64,000 nucleotides of DNA from Boesenbergia rotunda (GCA_024364735.1 JAGFNQ010009960.1:1-64000); one strand, 5' to 3'; positions 1 through 11,862 are shown, numbered from the stretch's first letter. Notes: a model not told the origin generated them from the sequence alone. Translations and numbers: made by a program.

Positions 1-752
1 GGAAATGCTTCGAAAATTCAATATGAGTGATCGAAAAGAGGTAAACCACTCCCATGGCTACAAACACAAGATTAGACAATGATGAGAGTGGTAAACCCGT
101 TGATCTAACTCAATATCGAAGCATGATAGGTAGTTTGCTATACCTCACAGCTAGTCGACCAATATACTATTTGCTGTAGGTATGTGCGCTAGGTATCAAG
201 TCTGTGCCAAGGAATCTCACCTAATTGCTGTTAAGCGAATTTTGAGATATCTCAAGGGTACAATTGGTGTAGGTCTTTGGTATCCCGTACCGAATCTTTT
301 GATTTGATGGCTATACGGATTCCGACTACGCTGGATGTAAGTTGGACCGGAAAAGCACTAGTGGGGGCTGCCAATTCTTAGGATCGTCCTTAGTAAGTTG
401 GTCGAGTCGGAAGCTACATTGTGTTGCTCTTTCCACTACCGAGGCAGAATATATCGCCATGGGAGAGAGTATATCATAATTGTTGTGGATGATCCACACC
501 TTAGAGGATTATGGATTGAGTTACAAGGGTGTGCAAGTGTTATGTGATAACATTAATACAATTAACTTAACCAAGAATCCGGTCCATCATTCTAGGACAA
601 AACATATTGAGATAAGACACCACTTCATTAGAGATCATGTAGCTAGGGGAACATCATACTCTCACATGTGGAGTCAAAGTCAAACCTAGCTGACATTTTC
701 ACTAAACCACTTCCCGAGAGTGAATTTAGTTTCCTAAGACGGGAATTGGGAA
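1..752 (+). pseudogene. Copia pol C-terminus (reverse transcriptase end and RNase H), decayed
   Basis: Translation in shifting frames gives the end of a Copia polyprotein. The region after the reverse transcriptase (YRSMIGSLLYLTASRP) lies near 115-170. The RNase H core (DRKSTSGGCQFLG, then STTEAEYIA) lies near 345-460. The final HSRTKHIEIRHHFIRDHV block lies at 590-645, and ADIFTKPLP near 690-715. At least three frameshifts and several stops, including one right after the TTEAEYIA block, separate these blocks. RNase H normally removes RNA from the RNA:DNA hybrid during reverse transcription. This copy cannot make a functional product. Confidence 0.9.
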
Positions 753-1282
753 TGTGTCGCGCATCATGATGTTCAAATTGCGGTCAAAACCCTTCATGAT
801 GATTTCGAAATTTTTGGGAACAATTGGGTAACTTTGGGAACATCTCACACAAACTATAAGGTTTAACAAAACATTTTTGTCTGCTAGATATGGGGTGAGA
901 TGTTAGGTTTAACTCAATTTCTCAAAATGTCATTGCATCCCTTGAGGAATTAAGTTAACGAGATAATAATCACGGTGGTGACCAAGTATGGGGAAAACCA
1001 TTGCATAACATATGTGTATATGGCTCCATGATCATACTTGGACATTCCAATCAAGGCAACTTGATTGGAAACTTGAATTTGGAATGAAAACTTGAATTTG
1101 TTTGATTGATTGGTGTTTGAGTTTGACTCCATTTGGATGGGTCAAAGTGTTTGTTGAACCTATAAGGACTTTTGATTCTTGTTCAGGGATCAATTTTAGT
1201 CATAAAATCATGTACAAGTTCGACAAAGTCCATCAAATCTCGTTTGGAAAATTCAGAAGTTCTGAAACTGAACATTTCAGTT
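753..1282 (+). other. Untranslated spacer between pol and the env-position ORF
   Basis: No coding potential is visible. Stretches around 840-910 and 960-1080 match, in reverse complement, 28380-28450 and 27720-27790 of the minus-strand element at 24954-33855. This is therefore a conserved family-1 internal spacer, not host sequence. Confidence 0.7.
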
Positions 1283-1645
1283 CGTATCAGGAACCCTGAT
1301 CGGTCACCGGACCGATCAGGCATAGGGCTGATCGGTCCCTAGACCGATCTGACCCCTTCCTGTGGTGTTCGGTCCACAGACCGATCTGCGAGGCAAGCCG
1401 TGATCTCCCGGAATCTGACTAAGTGTACTGAGCTAGCCTGGATCGGTCTCCGGACCGATCTGGCACCCTGTGGGGATCGATCCACAGACCGATCAGGGAG
1501 CTCAGAGATTTCTCTCCGGACCCTACTGATCAAATCCTGATCGGTCACCCGACCGATCAGGAGCGCGTCTGATCGGTCATCCGACCGATCAGGACCATGC
1601 TAGTCCGATCAGGCTGTATCCTGATCGGTCTGGACGAAATCAGAT
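1283..1645 (+). repeat. Internal array of GATCGGTC/GACCGATC palindromes upstream of the env-position ORF
   Basis: About eight imperfect palindromes of 20-26 bp are packed in 360 bp. Typical arms are CTGATCGGTC and GACCGATCAG separated by 3-5 bases. The same motif forms an array in this element's LTR (4728-5400). It lies directly upstream of the leader and ORF starting at 1957, as a promoter-proximal array would. Confidence 0.8.
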
Positions 1646-1956
1646 CGAACGGTGATCCGTTCAAACGCATTAAATTTTGGTTGGTGGACCGATCCACCAA
1701 CCGATTAACTCTCTCCAAACCCTCGTTTTCCCAAACCCTAGCGCCGAAACACCCTCTTCTGCGCAACCTTGTGCGAGCGAGAGAGTTCTTGCATCTCCCT
1801 TCTTCACGCGCATGCGAACCTTTGCAGAGATCCCTTCTGGTATCTTCCGGCGAGATCTCCACTTGCCCCAAACTCTCTGCGTCCGAGAGTTTTCATTGAG
1901 CAGGCCTCTCTCAACCGTGAGGAACCAGCTTCTTCCTCCTTTGCTCAAACTCACCC
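1646..1956 (+). promoter_or_regulatory. Presumed leader of the internal env-position transcript
   Basis: A CT-rich stretch with AAACCCTAGC-like motifs, typical of plant 5' untranslated leaders, runs from the palindrome array to the ATG at 1957. No clear TATA box is visible; the best is a weak ATTAAATT near 1671. The role is inferred from comparison with 39237-39355, where an equivalent leader has a good TATA box. Confidence 0.4.
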
Positions 1957-3579
1957 ATGGCGCCTAAGTAAGCTTTGATTTCAGTTTTATTTTCACAACA
2001 GTTCATGGAATATATGTTTGTGAAGCTAACCCAATTTTGTTCTTATTCTTGCTATTGTGTCGTGACTTACTGTTGCCATGGACTCCCATTCCAACCAAAT
2101 GATCAATTTTTCACCTCTTCACTATCCTATTTTGATCTTGATCGAATCTATCTTTTGATTGGGTATTATCTATGATGATCAACTCCTGTATGTGTGATTC
2201 AACCCATGTCCATCTTACCAAATCATTTGAATTCTATGTCATGATCAATTCAAACCTCATTAGAAAGTCATCTAAGGGAAAGGAGGTCGTGGAGGGAAGT
2301 TCGAGGGGGAAGGCTCCTTCCTCCTCTGCCCCTTCCAGAAGGCCCCAGCCTTCTTCCAGCTCTCGATTCCCCAATGCGGCCTGCGAACAGGCCTTTCAAG
2401 CGAGGACCTTCAAACAGATCCATTGATGTTCCCTTCCTGACTGAGTTCTATCCTTCGGTCATGGAGATTGTGATGTACTACAATATGGGTTTTCTCCTAT
2501 CCTTGGAACGGACCATAAATTATGACCTTGTATCTGAGTTCTACAACAACCTCCAACAAGGTCCTCAAGGGGGATTCGAGTTCACTACTCATGTTGGAAA
2601 GATGAACCTTGATTTTTCATACGAGATTCTAGCTGAGTAATTGGGTGGTCGACGATCACCTAACCTCTATTCGATTTCTCCAGAGCTCCCTGATCCTCTG
2701 TTGGCCCCGTTCACAGATACGACCCCCGACTCTATCTATCAGCACTTCTTTGGTCACCCTCGCCCTGCCGGGCTTGATGAGTTGGGTCCAGTGTTTCCTA
2801 CCTTTGCAACTCTCCGTCTTGCTCCGACTGACTATGTTCTTTTCAAGATTATCACAAATTGCATCTTACCGATCACCTCAAAGTCGTTGGCCGAGATCCG
2901 ACCCTACCACTGCCTCATGCTCTACGGCATGCATTGCCGGATGGACTTCGATATTATGGAGAGCATTTTTCAGTCTATCCTATCCTACCGTGAGGCTAGC
3001 CGTCGCACGGTTTATATGCCTTTTGGTCATGTCATCACTGATTGGCTTATGTCAGTTGGTGTTGATGTCACCAAGGGTAGGACCGTGCCCATGGTTAAGC
3101 AAGATTGTCGTCTGGGTCGGCGGGCTTGTGCAAAGTCTGGTATTATCATTCGTGAGCGTGATGGGGTCTTGGTGTGGAAGGATGGACGCGGACTTGGTGA
3201 GCTGCCTGGCGGAGCACCACATTTTCAGGCACCACACGATGCTCCTCCTGCTGACGACGAGTACGACGACGAGCCGGAGCCTGATTTGCGCTGGCAGATC
3301 TCAGAGCTGGATCAGACGGTACAGGAGTTTATTCAGCTGGGGGCGACAGATCGTGAGGAGTTTCGTTCGGGTTTTCGCTCCCTAGATTCCCGACTGACCA
3401 GGATCGAGACCGAGGTCTCAGGGACCCGCACACTCCAGCAGACATGGTATGATGAGTGGCGCAGCCACACATTTCCAGGAGGTGCACCTTCATCGAGTAC
3501 TGCGCCAGGGTCCTGTGCTCCTACTGATGCGACGATGGATGACCGTATGCACGATGACGACCCACCAGCTGATCATTGA
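1957..3579 (+). pseudogene. Spliced env-position ORF of SIRE-like element (plant transposon protein type), broken
   Basis: Exon 1 (1957-1967) encodes only MAP plus two bases. A donor GTAAGC follows, and the acceptor ATTAG ends at 2263. Exon 2 opens in the same frame with a Ser/Lys/Pro-rich stretch. A frameshift near 2415-2425 and a TAA at 2638-2640 break the frame; after the stop it stays open to 3579. The conserved core includes EFYNNL, a C-x-LP-x(8)-RPYH segment, a histidine-rich IT segment and an acidic Pro/Asp-rich tail. It is clearly homologous to the intact ORF at 37994-39236, sharing position, micro-exon and phase-2 intron. It resembles the family catalogued as putative plant transposon protein (PF20167, from memory). 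Function is unknown; no envelope signal peptide or membrane segment is seen. Confidence 0.75.
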
Positions 3580-4188
3580 GCTTGGATGTTTATTGTCTCT
3601 TTTCATGATTTGCGTATTTGACTATGATACTTTAGGGCTGTATGCCCTGTGACTTGATTATTGTGACCTTGTGTCACATGTATTTTGCTACCTGTTTGGA
3701 TGCTTTGACTTATCTGTTTTTACCTGACATGCCTTTCTACTTTGAGTATATTTATTGTTGATGCCATGTTGATTATGTGCCTTTTATCTGCATGATTGTT
3801 CGATTGCCATATTCATGCTTACATTGCCATGTCTATTTGATACTTATGAATATTACGGCATGGGTTTATATTTCATACTCATATGATGCATGTGACTGCT
3901 ATGTCTTGCTATAATTTTTCACATGTGTTCGTATGATCATTCCACAAACTATCACATTTTTGATGAGTTGGGATACCTCTAGGATTGAGGGGGAGTTTAT
4001 CTTAATCTTAACAGTCCCTCTAGCTCCTTTTCGGTGTTCGACAAAGGGGGAGAGTGTGGATTGGTTAAGTTTAGGTTGATCATGTTGTAGGGGGAGGATC
4101 TGGATTCCCCTATGATTCTAAAGTTGGAATATTGATTGAGAATCCCTAAACTTAAAATCGGGTTGTCAAACAACAAAAAGGGGGAGAT
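3580..4188 (+). other. 3' tail and polypurine tract of family-1 element
   Basis: AT-rich non-coding tail after the ORF stop. It ends in the plus-strand primer AAAAAGGGGGAGA at 4175-4187, directly before the LTR TG at 4189. The same tail and tract are seen in reverse at 26734-27190. Confidence 0.85.
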
Positions 4189-4304
4189 TGTTGATGCAGT
4201 CTGGCCCTGATTGTTGTTTTGGTGTTGACAACGATTTTAGTTTAGGTTGATGATGATGATGATTATGATTAAGTCCTGATCGAGGATTAGGCATGATTTG
4301 GAGG

Positions 4305-4725
4305 ATTCTAGCCTGGAGGGCTAGGTGTTGGAAAATCCTAACCTGGAGGGTTAGGTGTGGAAAATCCTAGCTTGGAGGGCTAGGTGTTGGAAAAGTCCTA
4401 ATTCGGAAAGGTTGGGTGAAAAGTCCTAGCTTGGAGGGTTAGGTGCAAATTCCCATCCTGGAGAATTAGGTGAAAAAGTCCTGGCTTGGAGGGTCAGGTG
4501 CCTAGCTTGGAGGGCTAGGTTGGATGATGTTCTAACTCGGAAGGGTTGGGTGAAAAGTCCTAGCTTGGAGGGCTAGGTGAAAAGTCCTAGCTTGGAGGGC
4601 TAGGTGAAAAGTCCTAACTTGGAGGGTTAGGTGCAAATTCCCAACTTGGAGAGTTAGATGGAAAATCCTTAGCTTGGAGGGCTAAGGTGGATGGAAACTT
4701 AGCTTGGAGGGCTGAGTTTGAGTCC
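4305..4725 (+). repeat. U3 tandem array of CTAGCTTGGAGGGCTAGG units
   Basis: Roughly 15 degenerate units of 22-30 bp, for example CCTAGCTTGGAGGGCTAGG followed by TGAAAAGT. Each unit is itself a small inverted repeat (CCTAGC...GCTAGG). In minus-strand family-1 LTRs the same position holds a different hairpin-like unit. Confidence 0.85.
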
Positions 4726-4727
4726 CT

Positions 4728-5400
4728 GGATCGGTCTGGTGATCGATCAGGGATTCTGGCACGCTGCTCCTTCGTGGATCAGTCTGGTGACCGATCCAGC
4801 GATGACTAATCGGTCGGGTGACCGATCAGGGAGCACACAGTGAGGTTGGGAACCTACTGTGCTGCTCCTGATCGATCTGGTGACTGATCAGGGAGTATGC
4901 GTTTCACCCATTGACTGGCTCCTGATCGGTCTGGTGACCGATCAAGGAGCGAGCAGTGAGGTTGAGTTCCCTTGCTGAACTGCTCCTGATCGGTCTGATG
5001 ACCGATCAGGTTTACTGTGCAGATCGTTCCGGAGAACGATCAAGCGTCGCAGATTCCTCTCTATGATCGATCAGGACGGAGCCTGATCGGTCTGGTCAGG
5101 TTCTAATCGGTTTGGTGACCGATCAGGAGGCTGCCTGATCGGTCCGGTGATCGATCAGAAGGCTTAGCCTGCGAAACTCAGAAATCGCCCAATATAAGGG
5201 TGGATCGGTCTGGTGAACGATCCACGACCTGGGATCGGTCTGGTGATCGGTCCAGGAGAATTTCAAAGAAATCGCGATTTCTGATTGAGCGTTGGGGATC
5301 GATCAGGACGAAGCCTGATCGGTCTGGAACCAGCCTGATCGGTCTGGTGACCGATCAGGAGGCTCTCTGATCGGTCCGGTGACCGATCACTTTAATTCAA
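4728..5400 (+). repeat. U3 array of GATCGGTC palindromes
   Basis: About 13 units whose best form is CCTGATCGGTC and GACCGATCAGG around the loop TGGT. Mismatches in one arm are often not compensated in the other. The array lies between the tandem repeats and the rest of the LTR. Confidence 0.88.
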
Positions 5401-6469
5401 ATTGCATTGTCAGACGCTCTGATCGCGTCTGAACACAACCGATTCGCTGCCACTTTCCTCTGATATTTGATATGCTGTTTGATTTGCTGCTCTAATACTC
5501 TGAGTAAGTTTCAGGTGATAGGGGAGGATTCAAACACTCAAGGAGAAGTCAAAGAGAGCTTTCCTTGGAGCAGGTTTGTCCCTTTCTCCACACAGGTTGC
5601 AACGGCTGGATGCAGGACTGAAGTTGCTGACTGAAGCTTGGCTGAGGGAGCTCAGGAAGTTCAGTTAGGGTTCAGTGTAGCTGGCGCGTTGGCAGTGAGG
5701 CAGCTGTAGGCTGCTGGAGATGAGATCATCTGTTGCTTAGCGGAGAAACAAAAGGAACGAGAGTTGTAGTGTTCAGTAACAATTGAGTCTTGTGCGCTTG
5801 AGTTCCTGGGTTTTGTTTTTGCTCCACATTAAGCTTGCTGTTCTTGAGTTCTTCAATCATTCTGAGCAAGCTATTGAGAAGCAATCATCATACTTGAGCG
5901 CTTGAAGGAGAAAACAAGAGGCTTGGAGTCCGACAGTGGGAAGACACGGAGAAGGGTTCTGCGTGAGATCGCCACTGGGTGGAGCTCAGGGAAGCTTGCT
6001 GTGTTTTTGTCCTTGCTAAGTGGTTAAGTAAGATCCTTCTTGTTGTTTCTTTGTGCTCATTCTATATCATTGTTTGAAACACACTGTGGGGAGGTTTCTC
6101 CACCGAGAAGGAGGTTGCTTCATATCCGGTGATCACCGGGGCTTGATCTGCCGACGATCAAGGGATCGCCCACCTTAAGGGCACGCCAAGGAGTAGGGGC
6201 AAGTTATCCCCGAACCTTGTAAAATCTCCTTGTTAGCGATCTTGCTAATCTTGCTAGTTAGGTTTTGGTTTTAGTTTCTGCAAGTTTTGGTTTCCCATAC
6301 TTCCGCTGTGCTATTAATAACTTCAAGTGCAGAAACTTGATAACTCTTCTAAGAAGAAGCGATTGGCTATATTCACCCCCCCCCCTCTCTAGCCATCTCG
6401 TTCCCAACAATAAGTGTGCATTTTCAATTGTTCAGTATTTCTAGCTTAATTTCTTTTTTTCCTCTAAAG

Positions 6470-6841
6470 GGGGACGAGCTATTGTCAGTTAATGGTGTAG
6501 ATGTTAGAGGGAAATCAGCATTCGATGTTTTCTCCCTGCTACAAGGTCCTCAGGAAACATTTGTTGTGATTAAGGTTGGGTGCAAATGATGCACTTATCT
6601 TTAGGTTGTTTCTTGCAGTCCCTAGTTTTGAGCATATAATTTATCAACTCATGTTTTCTTGCTATACTTTAGGTTAAACATGGAAATTGTGGCCCCATCC
6701 AGTCTATGAAAATTGAGAGGCAACTTGTAGCCCATTCTCCTATTTTCTATCGGCTGGAAAAATTGGATGCTAGAGACATCTCAGTTGGATACATACGCAT
6801 AAAAGAATTCAATGCCCTGGCAAAGAAAGATTTGGTGATAG
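6470..6841 (+). pseudogene. Fragment of C-terminal processing protease (CtpA/D1 processing peptidase), two exons
   Basis: Exon 6470-6574 (35 codons, from GDELLSVNGVDVRGKSAFDV) is the end of a PDZ domain. Exon 6673-6841 (56 codons, from VKHGNCGPIQSMKIERQLVA to GYIRIKEFNALAKKDLVI) is the start of the serine-protease domain. Both frames are open, with AG acceptors and GT donors, and the 99-bp intron is intact. In plants this family cuts the C-terminal extension of photosystem II D1 protein in the thylakoid lumen. The catalytic Ser/Lys exons are absent: nothing from 6842 to 8203 continues the protein. Upstream exons, if any, lie beyond the retrotransposon. This is most likely a captured fragment; a true gene broken by insertions is possible but less likely. 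Confidence 0.8.
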
Positions 6842-7930
6842 GTGTGCTAAATTTATGCTTTTAATAAATTTCAATAGTCAAAAATATGCCAAAGTCAATT
6901 CCTTTTCAAATTTAGTTTCTCTTCTGGCTGAGTTGAGAACTCATGCATCCATTCTAGGCTTTGCCCCTGAGTCAATTGTATTTTTTCCTGAACTTGATCA
7001 TCATTGGTTTTAGAGCATTTTGGAAAGGAAATTTGGTGACAATTGCTCACCGCTTACCATATTCTTGAATAAGTTTTTATGCCTATGAGCAATACAAGAA
7101 TGTAAGTTGAAAATTTCAGTAGATAAGTATGCCAATTTTCTATGGCATCAGTAGATAAGTATGAGCAATACAAGGGTAATCATGCCTGAGAAATAGTGAG
7201 ATGCTTCTATTTTTTCCTCCAGTTAATTTACAATTTCTAGTTATCATTCTTTATATCATGGTTATCATACCACATGCTAAAAAATAGGCATTACGTTTAC
7301 ACTTGGATGTTCCCATACCATGAGTGCACTGCTCATTCACTGAAATTTTGGAGAATCTACACATGTACTTCTTTACCATTCTGCTATTTTGCTGAAGCTT
7401 CAAACCAGCAAATTTGGCTTGCTTTCACAAATTTTTTTATTGCTCAAACTGAAAGTCATCTTCTATTTGTTTATCATATCCTTTTGTTAGACTAAGTCAT
7501 GGGTAACTTTGTATCATAATTATCTTCTAGAATCTTTTGGTCTACTATTTTTAGTTGTGAATGCTCATTTTATATTTCTATTTGTTGTGACAATTCATAT
7601 ACAAGAGAAGGAATCAACTTATGGTGCAAAGCTAAGGGGCGCGGCTGTCTTCATCTGGTTGACTGCACTTGGATGAAGCTACTGGGGTGCGGCTGTCTTC
7701 ATCTATTTGTTTATCTCAATTTCTGGTTCTTGATGTATATGATATTTTGATGATGTTATCTCAGTTTGGACTAATACTGGGGATATCTTGATGTATGATA
7801 TTTGCACAGTATGATGTATGATATTTGATAATATTTTGATGTATGATAGTTTGAAGTGTGTTTGCTCAATATTATTTAATTATTTAAATAATTTATTTTT
7901 TAAATGGTATTTGTTGTAAATTGTTGGCTG
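6842..7930. other. AT-rich non-coding interior of CACTA element
   Basis: No exon with conserved coding was found on either strand. Short imperfect repeats of TGATGTATGATATTT occur at 7730-7860. The sequence may be intron of the captured gene followed by transposon filler. Confidence 0.45.
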
Positions 7931-8203
7931 CCTCAACCAAAAGACAACGATTTTTATTTGTTGTTAAATTATTGTTTAAATCACACACAAACAACGGTTT
8001 AATACTATTGTTAATCTGTTGTCGATCACATTAAAAGACATCGGTGAAAACCTATTACTACATTGTTGTTATTGACTAAAAACGACAACGGTTGTAACTG
8101 TTGATGTAGACCACCCCTTTTAACAACATGGCCTTTAACAACAGTGATTTTCACCTACGACAACGGTGAACGCCCGTGGTTAATAAGCATTTTTTTACTA
8201 GTG
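7931..8203. repeat. CACTA subterminal repeats and right TIR
   Basis: Many copies of ACAACGG, AACAACG and TTGTTGT on both strands precede the terminal ACTAGTG at 8197-8203. Subterminal repeats of this kind normally bind the CACTA transposition protein. Confidence 0.7.
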
Positions 8204-8974
8204 ACAGGATGTTAACGGAGCTACTTGTATCCACGAAAATACGTTTAACCTCATATTTGGCTATACGGGCGAGAATTACTAGTGCATCTTCATGAAGGGC
8301 TTCAACATTCTCCATATCATCAGGTCCGAAGGAAATGACAGGGCCCTGGCGCTTCTCCTTATCTGTCCGGATGGCGTAATTTTTCAACTTGCGGGTATGA
8401 GCCTTCCTTGCCCGATGGGGATCTCCTCCGGTCGGACCTGATGGAGGTCCCTGAGCCGGAGTCTTTCCTTTCTTGGGATCTCTTTCCGGGGAGACAAACT
8501 AGTGGGGCACCATCTACTAGTTTATTCCTCTCGAGGGCAACTGGGATCGCCTCCTGGATCTATCCTCCCCCAGTTGTCGTCGATGAGGAGAAGGGCTTCG
8601 GCGAGGAGACCTTCATCGATACCCTGCATTGCTCCACTTTTTACATGGCTTAGTGCCCGCATCCTTGGATCTCCTCTTTCTCAGAGTGTAATACTCCTCC
8701 GTGGAGTGGGTAGTACTGTCATGAAAGTCGCAATACTTCGCTGGCTGTTCAGGTCCTTCGGTGTCTACGGTTTCCACTAGCTTCTTCTTGTCATTCCAAT
8801 AATCTTTACCGGAGCAAGGGTCCTTCGTCCGGGCAGGAGCGGGTGGTACCCTCCTCTCAGATCGTACCGAGATTTGGATAGGGACTCCTGCTGGATCCTT
8901 TCAACGGGTGTACTGCACCATCTCCACATTAACATACTTGATTGACCACCCCAATAAATGATCAAAGCTAGCCG
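8204..8974 (-). pseudogene. Ty3 gag C-terminus and retroviral-type protease remnant
   Basis: The minus frame at 8204-8387 reads VISFGPDDMENVEALHEDAL, then ALVILARIAKYEVKRIFVDTSSSVNIL. The FVDTSSS segment is the aspartic protease active site of Ty3 elements (DT/S-G normally; here Ser replaces Gly). Upstream of it (8388-8974) is a decayed, frameshifted linker with charged and Pro-rich residues. It is truncated at 8204 by the CACTA end. Confidence 0.7.
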
Positions 8975-11050
8975 TGATGGTTGCATGGCTCGGCGGGTTT
9001 CCTAAGCAACCACGGGGACGAACATGAGAGACCTCTCTATGTCTACGGATTAAAAATTTAATCCGAATAGAGACTCGTCTCCCAAACGACCGTCTCGTCG
9101 TCGTGCCAATTGATTCAAGTCACAACTTAGCCAAAATCAAAGTTAAGGCCTTGTAACTTTCCTAATCAATCAACCGCAGAAAAGACGACGAATGGATCGC
9201 CGATTTTTGTGTTTATAATCAGGGCGGGTCCATGACATAATTAATTATCAATATTAATTATTACATAATTAAACAATGATAACTAATTATGAACACATGC
9301 ATGCGATGACAAAAATCACATAAAATAACAAGAAAACAAGAGGAGCCAAAGAAGAGTATACCTCGTCTTTTACCTCGCAGTCTTCTACCTTATGACCCTC
9401 CCCTCTTGGACGTCGTGTGGGAGACGAGCTACCAAGACGCGAAGTCACCGAAGGCTTCTAATTAATCACTTTTCTTCAAGCTTCTTCACAAGACCAACAC
9501 AAACCCTTAGAAGCTAGGGTTTTCTTGCGCCGACCACCTTTCCACCTCTCCTCCTTGTGCCGCCGGCGACCTCTAGCTCCCAAGGACCGCCGGCCACAAG
9601 GCAGCACCGAGAGGAAGGTTGTGAAGATGAAGAAGAGGAAGAATAAGAGAGAACAAGCCTCCTCTTCCTCCCTCAATCACCCGCAGCCACCCTTCTTCCT
9701 CCTTCCACTTGCGCCAACCAAAAAAAAGGAAAGAACTCCTTCAAACTTGCGCTGCCGGTGACCCAGCTCCTCCCTGGCCTGCTGGACTTGCTCCCCGCCT
9801 CAGAGAGACTCCTGCCACAGGAGAGGAAGCAATGGAAGAGGAGGAAGATGGTGAAAACCAAACCTGCCCGCTCCTTCTTCTTCTTCCTAGTTACGACGAC
9901 AAAAGCAACCACCAGCCCTTTGCTCTGCCGGATCCAGCCACTCCAGGGAGAGCTCCGGCCAAAGGGGAGTAGAGTGGAAGAAGAAAACCGAAGGAGAAGA
10001 GGTTAATCCCTTCTCTTCTTCTCTTTGTTGCCGCCGGCCACACCAAGGGTTGCCGCAACCCTAAGAGAGAGAAAGGGAGAGAGTTTTGGGATGATTATTT
10101 GGGATTAATTCCTTGATTAATTGGCCTCCATATCATGACTCCTATAGGATATTTATAGGGCTAAGGTAAGGACCATGAGGAGGAGTTGGGTCTTAGCCCG
10201 CTAATGGATCCAAACAAGATCCATTAATAAGAATCCATTCCACTAAAGGATCCTCATTGAACTTCCTCACCAACCCCCATATTTTCATATGAGCTCCACC
10301 TATTATGAGTCGTCCATCTCCCCGTGTTTAAGATATCGAATGCCCGATAATTAATTTAAATTACTGACAATTTTAATTAATTATCCTCTTGATCCTTGAC
10401 TTATATCACTCAAACATTTCATCACGTCGGACCATAGTCCACTTGCATGATTTGACATGACGATCCTTTTGAGCTCATCAAGGAGGCATCATCATCCCGA
10501 CTCACCAGGACACGAATTCCGTCAATAATCAACGGCACACCATGTAGATAAAATTATTACCCAACTTACCGGTCCTATCGATCTAACAGAATAGATCTCG
10601 CCCATTGGTAAATCAAAGTAATAATGATTAAATACATGTGCCTGTTATTATTTCGGGATTTAGAGATCGTACTCCATAATATAAACCGAGGACTAATCTA
10701 ATTTATGAAGTCAGTACAAAATTGGATGACCTCTCTTTTGGTCCTACTCAATGCACACAAAGTGCACTAGTGTAATTATATGGTTAAGACAAACCATACC
10801 TAATTACATTACAACCATCCCGATGGTTTGTCCAATTCCATCTCGGTTGTGAGCCTCTTTCTTATACTTCTATAAGGAACTGATAACATGATCTTCTGTA
10901 CGTCACCACATACCATGTTATCTACAATGTAAAGTATGAGACATTTTGTGCACATACTAATATAAATATGCACCATGTGATTTTGCGATTCTCTTTCAAA
11001 ATGTAGATGTACTTTAACCAAAAGCAAAGCTTTTAGTATACATCCTAACA
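8975..11050 (-). mobile_element. Solo LTR (2076 bp), TSD AGCCG
   Basis: Bounded by TG at 8975 and CA at 11050, with AGCCG on both sides (8970-8974 and 11051-11055). In minus orientation it starts TGTTAGGATGTATACTAAAA. A TATA box (CCTATAAATAT in reverse complement) lies at about 10149-10159, followed by a CT-rich leader. It is homologous to the LTR at 53063-63168. The short ORFs in its GC-rich part (9470-10010) are not genes. No internal domain remains, so it arose by LTR-LTR recombination. Confidence 0.9.
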
Positions 11051-11055
11051 AGCCG

Positions 11056-11862
11056 GTGGTTTCTTTACCAGTGATCGGAAGAACTCTCCTTCAGAAAGCC
11101 CTTGCATGAAAGCACTGATGAGGATCTCTGAGGTGGCACTCGGTACATCCTACGCCATCCGATTGGACCGTTGGATATAATCCTTTAACGACTCTTTGCT
11201 TTTCTTCTTTAAGGCCAAAAAGTTTAGTGTCGTCTTTTAATATTGCCAGTTGCTGGCGAAGTGATGTAGAAAGACAATTTTAAACTCCAGAAAGGAGTTT
11301 ATTGAGTTCTGAGGCATCCTCTAGAACAATCTTTGTGCGGCTCCCGATAGCATGTTCAGAAACACCCGGCACTTCACACCATCTGTATATTGATGTAACA
11401 AGGTCGCGTTTTTGAACTTGTAGATGTGGTCTTCCAGGTCCGTCTTCCCATTGTAATCAATGATTCCTGGACTACGAAATTGCTTGGGCATGGGGTCCAT
11501 TATGATGTCCTGAGCGAAAGGCGTAGGTATAGGCTTCAGGAGGACCCTTGCAAGTTCGCTCTTCCCCTACCCTTCCTCATGACGCAAAATGCTGGAGGCA
11601 GCGGAAGACGCTTTCACGATCTCTCCCATGGAGTTTCTCCTGTGCCCGAGGGCTATCTTTGCTAGCTCTCCCGGTGGCGAGGCGGATCTCCAGTTTCGAT
11701 TGAGCGAAGCAAACACCCTTAGAATCTCGGCCTGCGTCGAAGCCACTCGTTGAGATGCGGCTTGTTCAATCTGATGTTGCTCTAGCCTCTAATAGTGTTA
11801 GCGACTAAGTGCTCCAACTCTTCTCGTGTTACAAGGATGGCTAGTCCCTCTGGTTCTGCCAT
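11056..11862 (-). pseudogene. Ty3 gag (capsid) remnant, N-terminal part
   Basis: The start ATG at 11862 gives MAEPEGLAILVTREELEHLV. After a decayed linker, the retrotransposon gag core reads FRSPGIIDYNGKTDLEDHIY near 11440-11490, then YTDGVKCRVFLNMLSGAAQR, and later KDYIQRSNRMA and SAFMQGLSEGEFFRSL near 11060-11130. Stops interrupt it in several places. The gag frame resumes at 8974 beyond the solo LTR, so the two pieces were contiguous before that insertion. Confidence 0.75.

Larger units (their letters stand above)
1..6409 (+). mobile_element. SIRE-like Ty1/Copia retrotransposon, 3' half (family 1)
   Basis: The element enters from the left window edge and ends at its 3' LTR terminus (CCCAACA). 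The order on the plus strand is pol RNase H remnant, untranslated spacer, palindrome array, leader, spliced env-position ORF, 3' tail, polypurine tract and LTR. Its 5' half and 5' LTR lie outside the window, so no target duplication can be paired; the five bases after it are ATAAG. The same spacer, palindrome array and LTR reappear on the minus strand at 24954-33855, confirming one family. Pol and the extra ORF both carry stops and frameshifts, so this copy is dead. Confidence 0.88.
4189..6409 (+). repeat. 3' LTR, SIRE family 1 (2221 bp)
   Basis: Starts TGTTGATGCAGTC immediately after the polypurine tract and ends CTCGTTCCCAACA. It aligns with the minus-strand LTRs at 24954-26733 and 29910-33855: same start, GATCGGTC array and a C-rich stretch near the end. 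U3 carries a tandem array (4305-4725) followed by palindromes (4728-5400). No clear TATA box was found. Confidence 0.88.
6410..8203. mobile_element. CACTA (En/Spm) element, right end, carrying captured gene exons
   Basis: The right terminus at 8203 reads, in reverse complement, CACTAGTAAAAAAATGC, a CACTA-type inverted terminal repeat. It is preceded by 270 bp rich in ACAACGG/AACAACG subterminal motifs. To its right, a Ty3 protease reading frame starts abruptly, so the element inserted into that older element. The left terminus is not visible: the retrotransposon at 1-6409 interrupts this sequence. Two protease-gene exons (6470-6841) lie inside, so this may be a gene-capturing CACTA element. 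Confidence 0.6.

Noticed and set aside
2645..3385. A 246-codon plus frame overlapping the env-position ORF
   Set aside because: It overlaps the conserved frame (2374-3579), which aligns with 37994-39134; this one does not.
9476..10006. Several open frames in a GC-rich patch
   Set aside because: They lie inside a solo LTR leader with TSDs on both sides; the equivalent frames at 53575-54040 in the sister LTR are not conserved.
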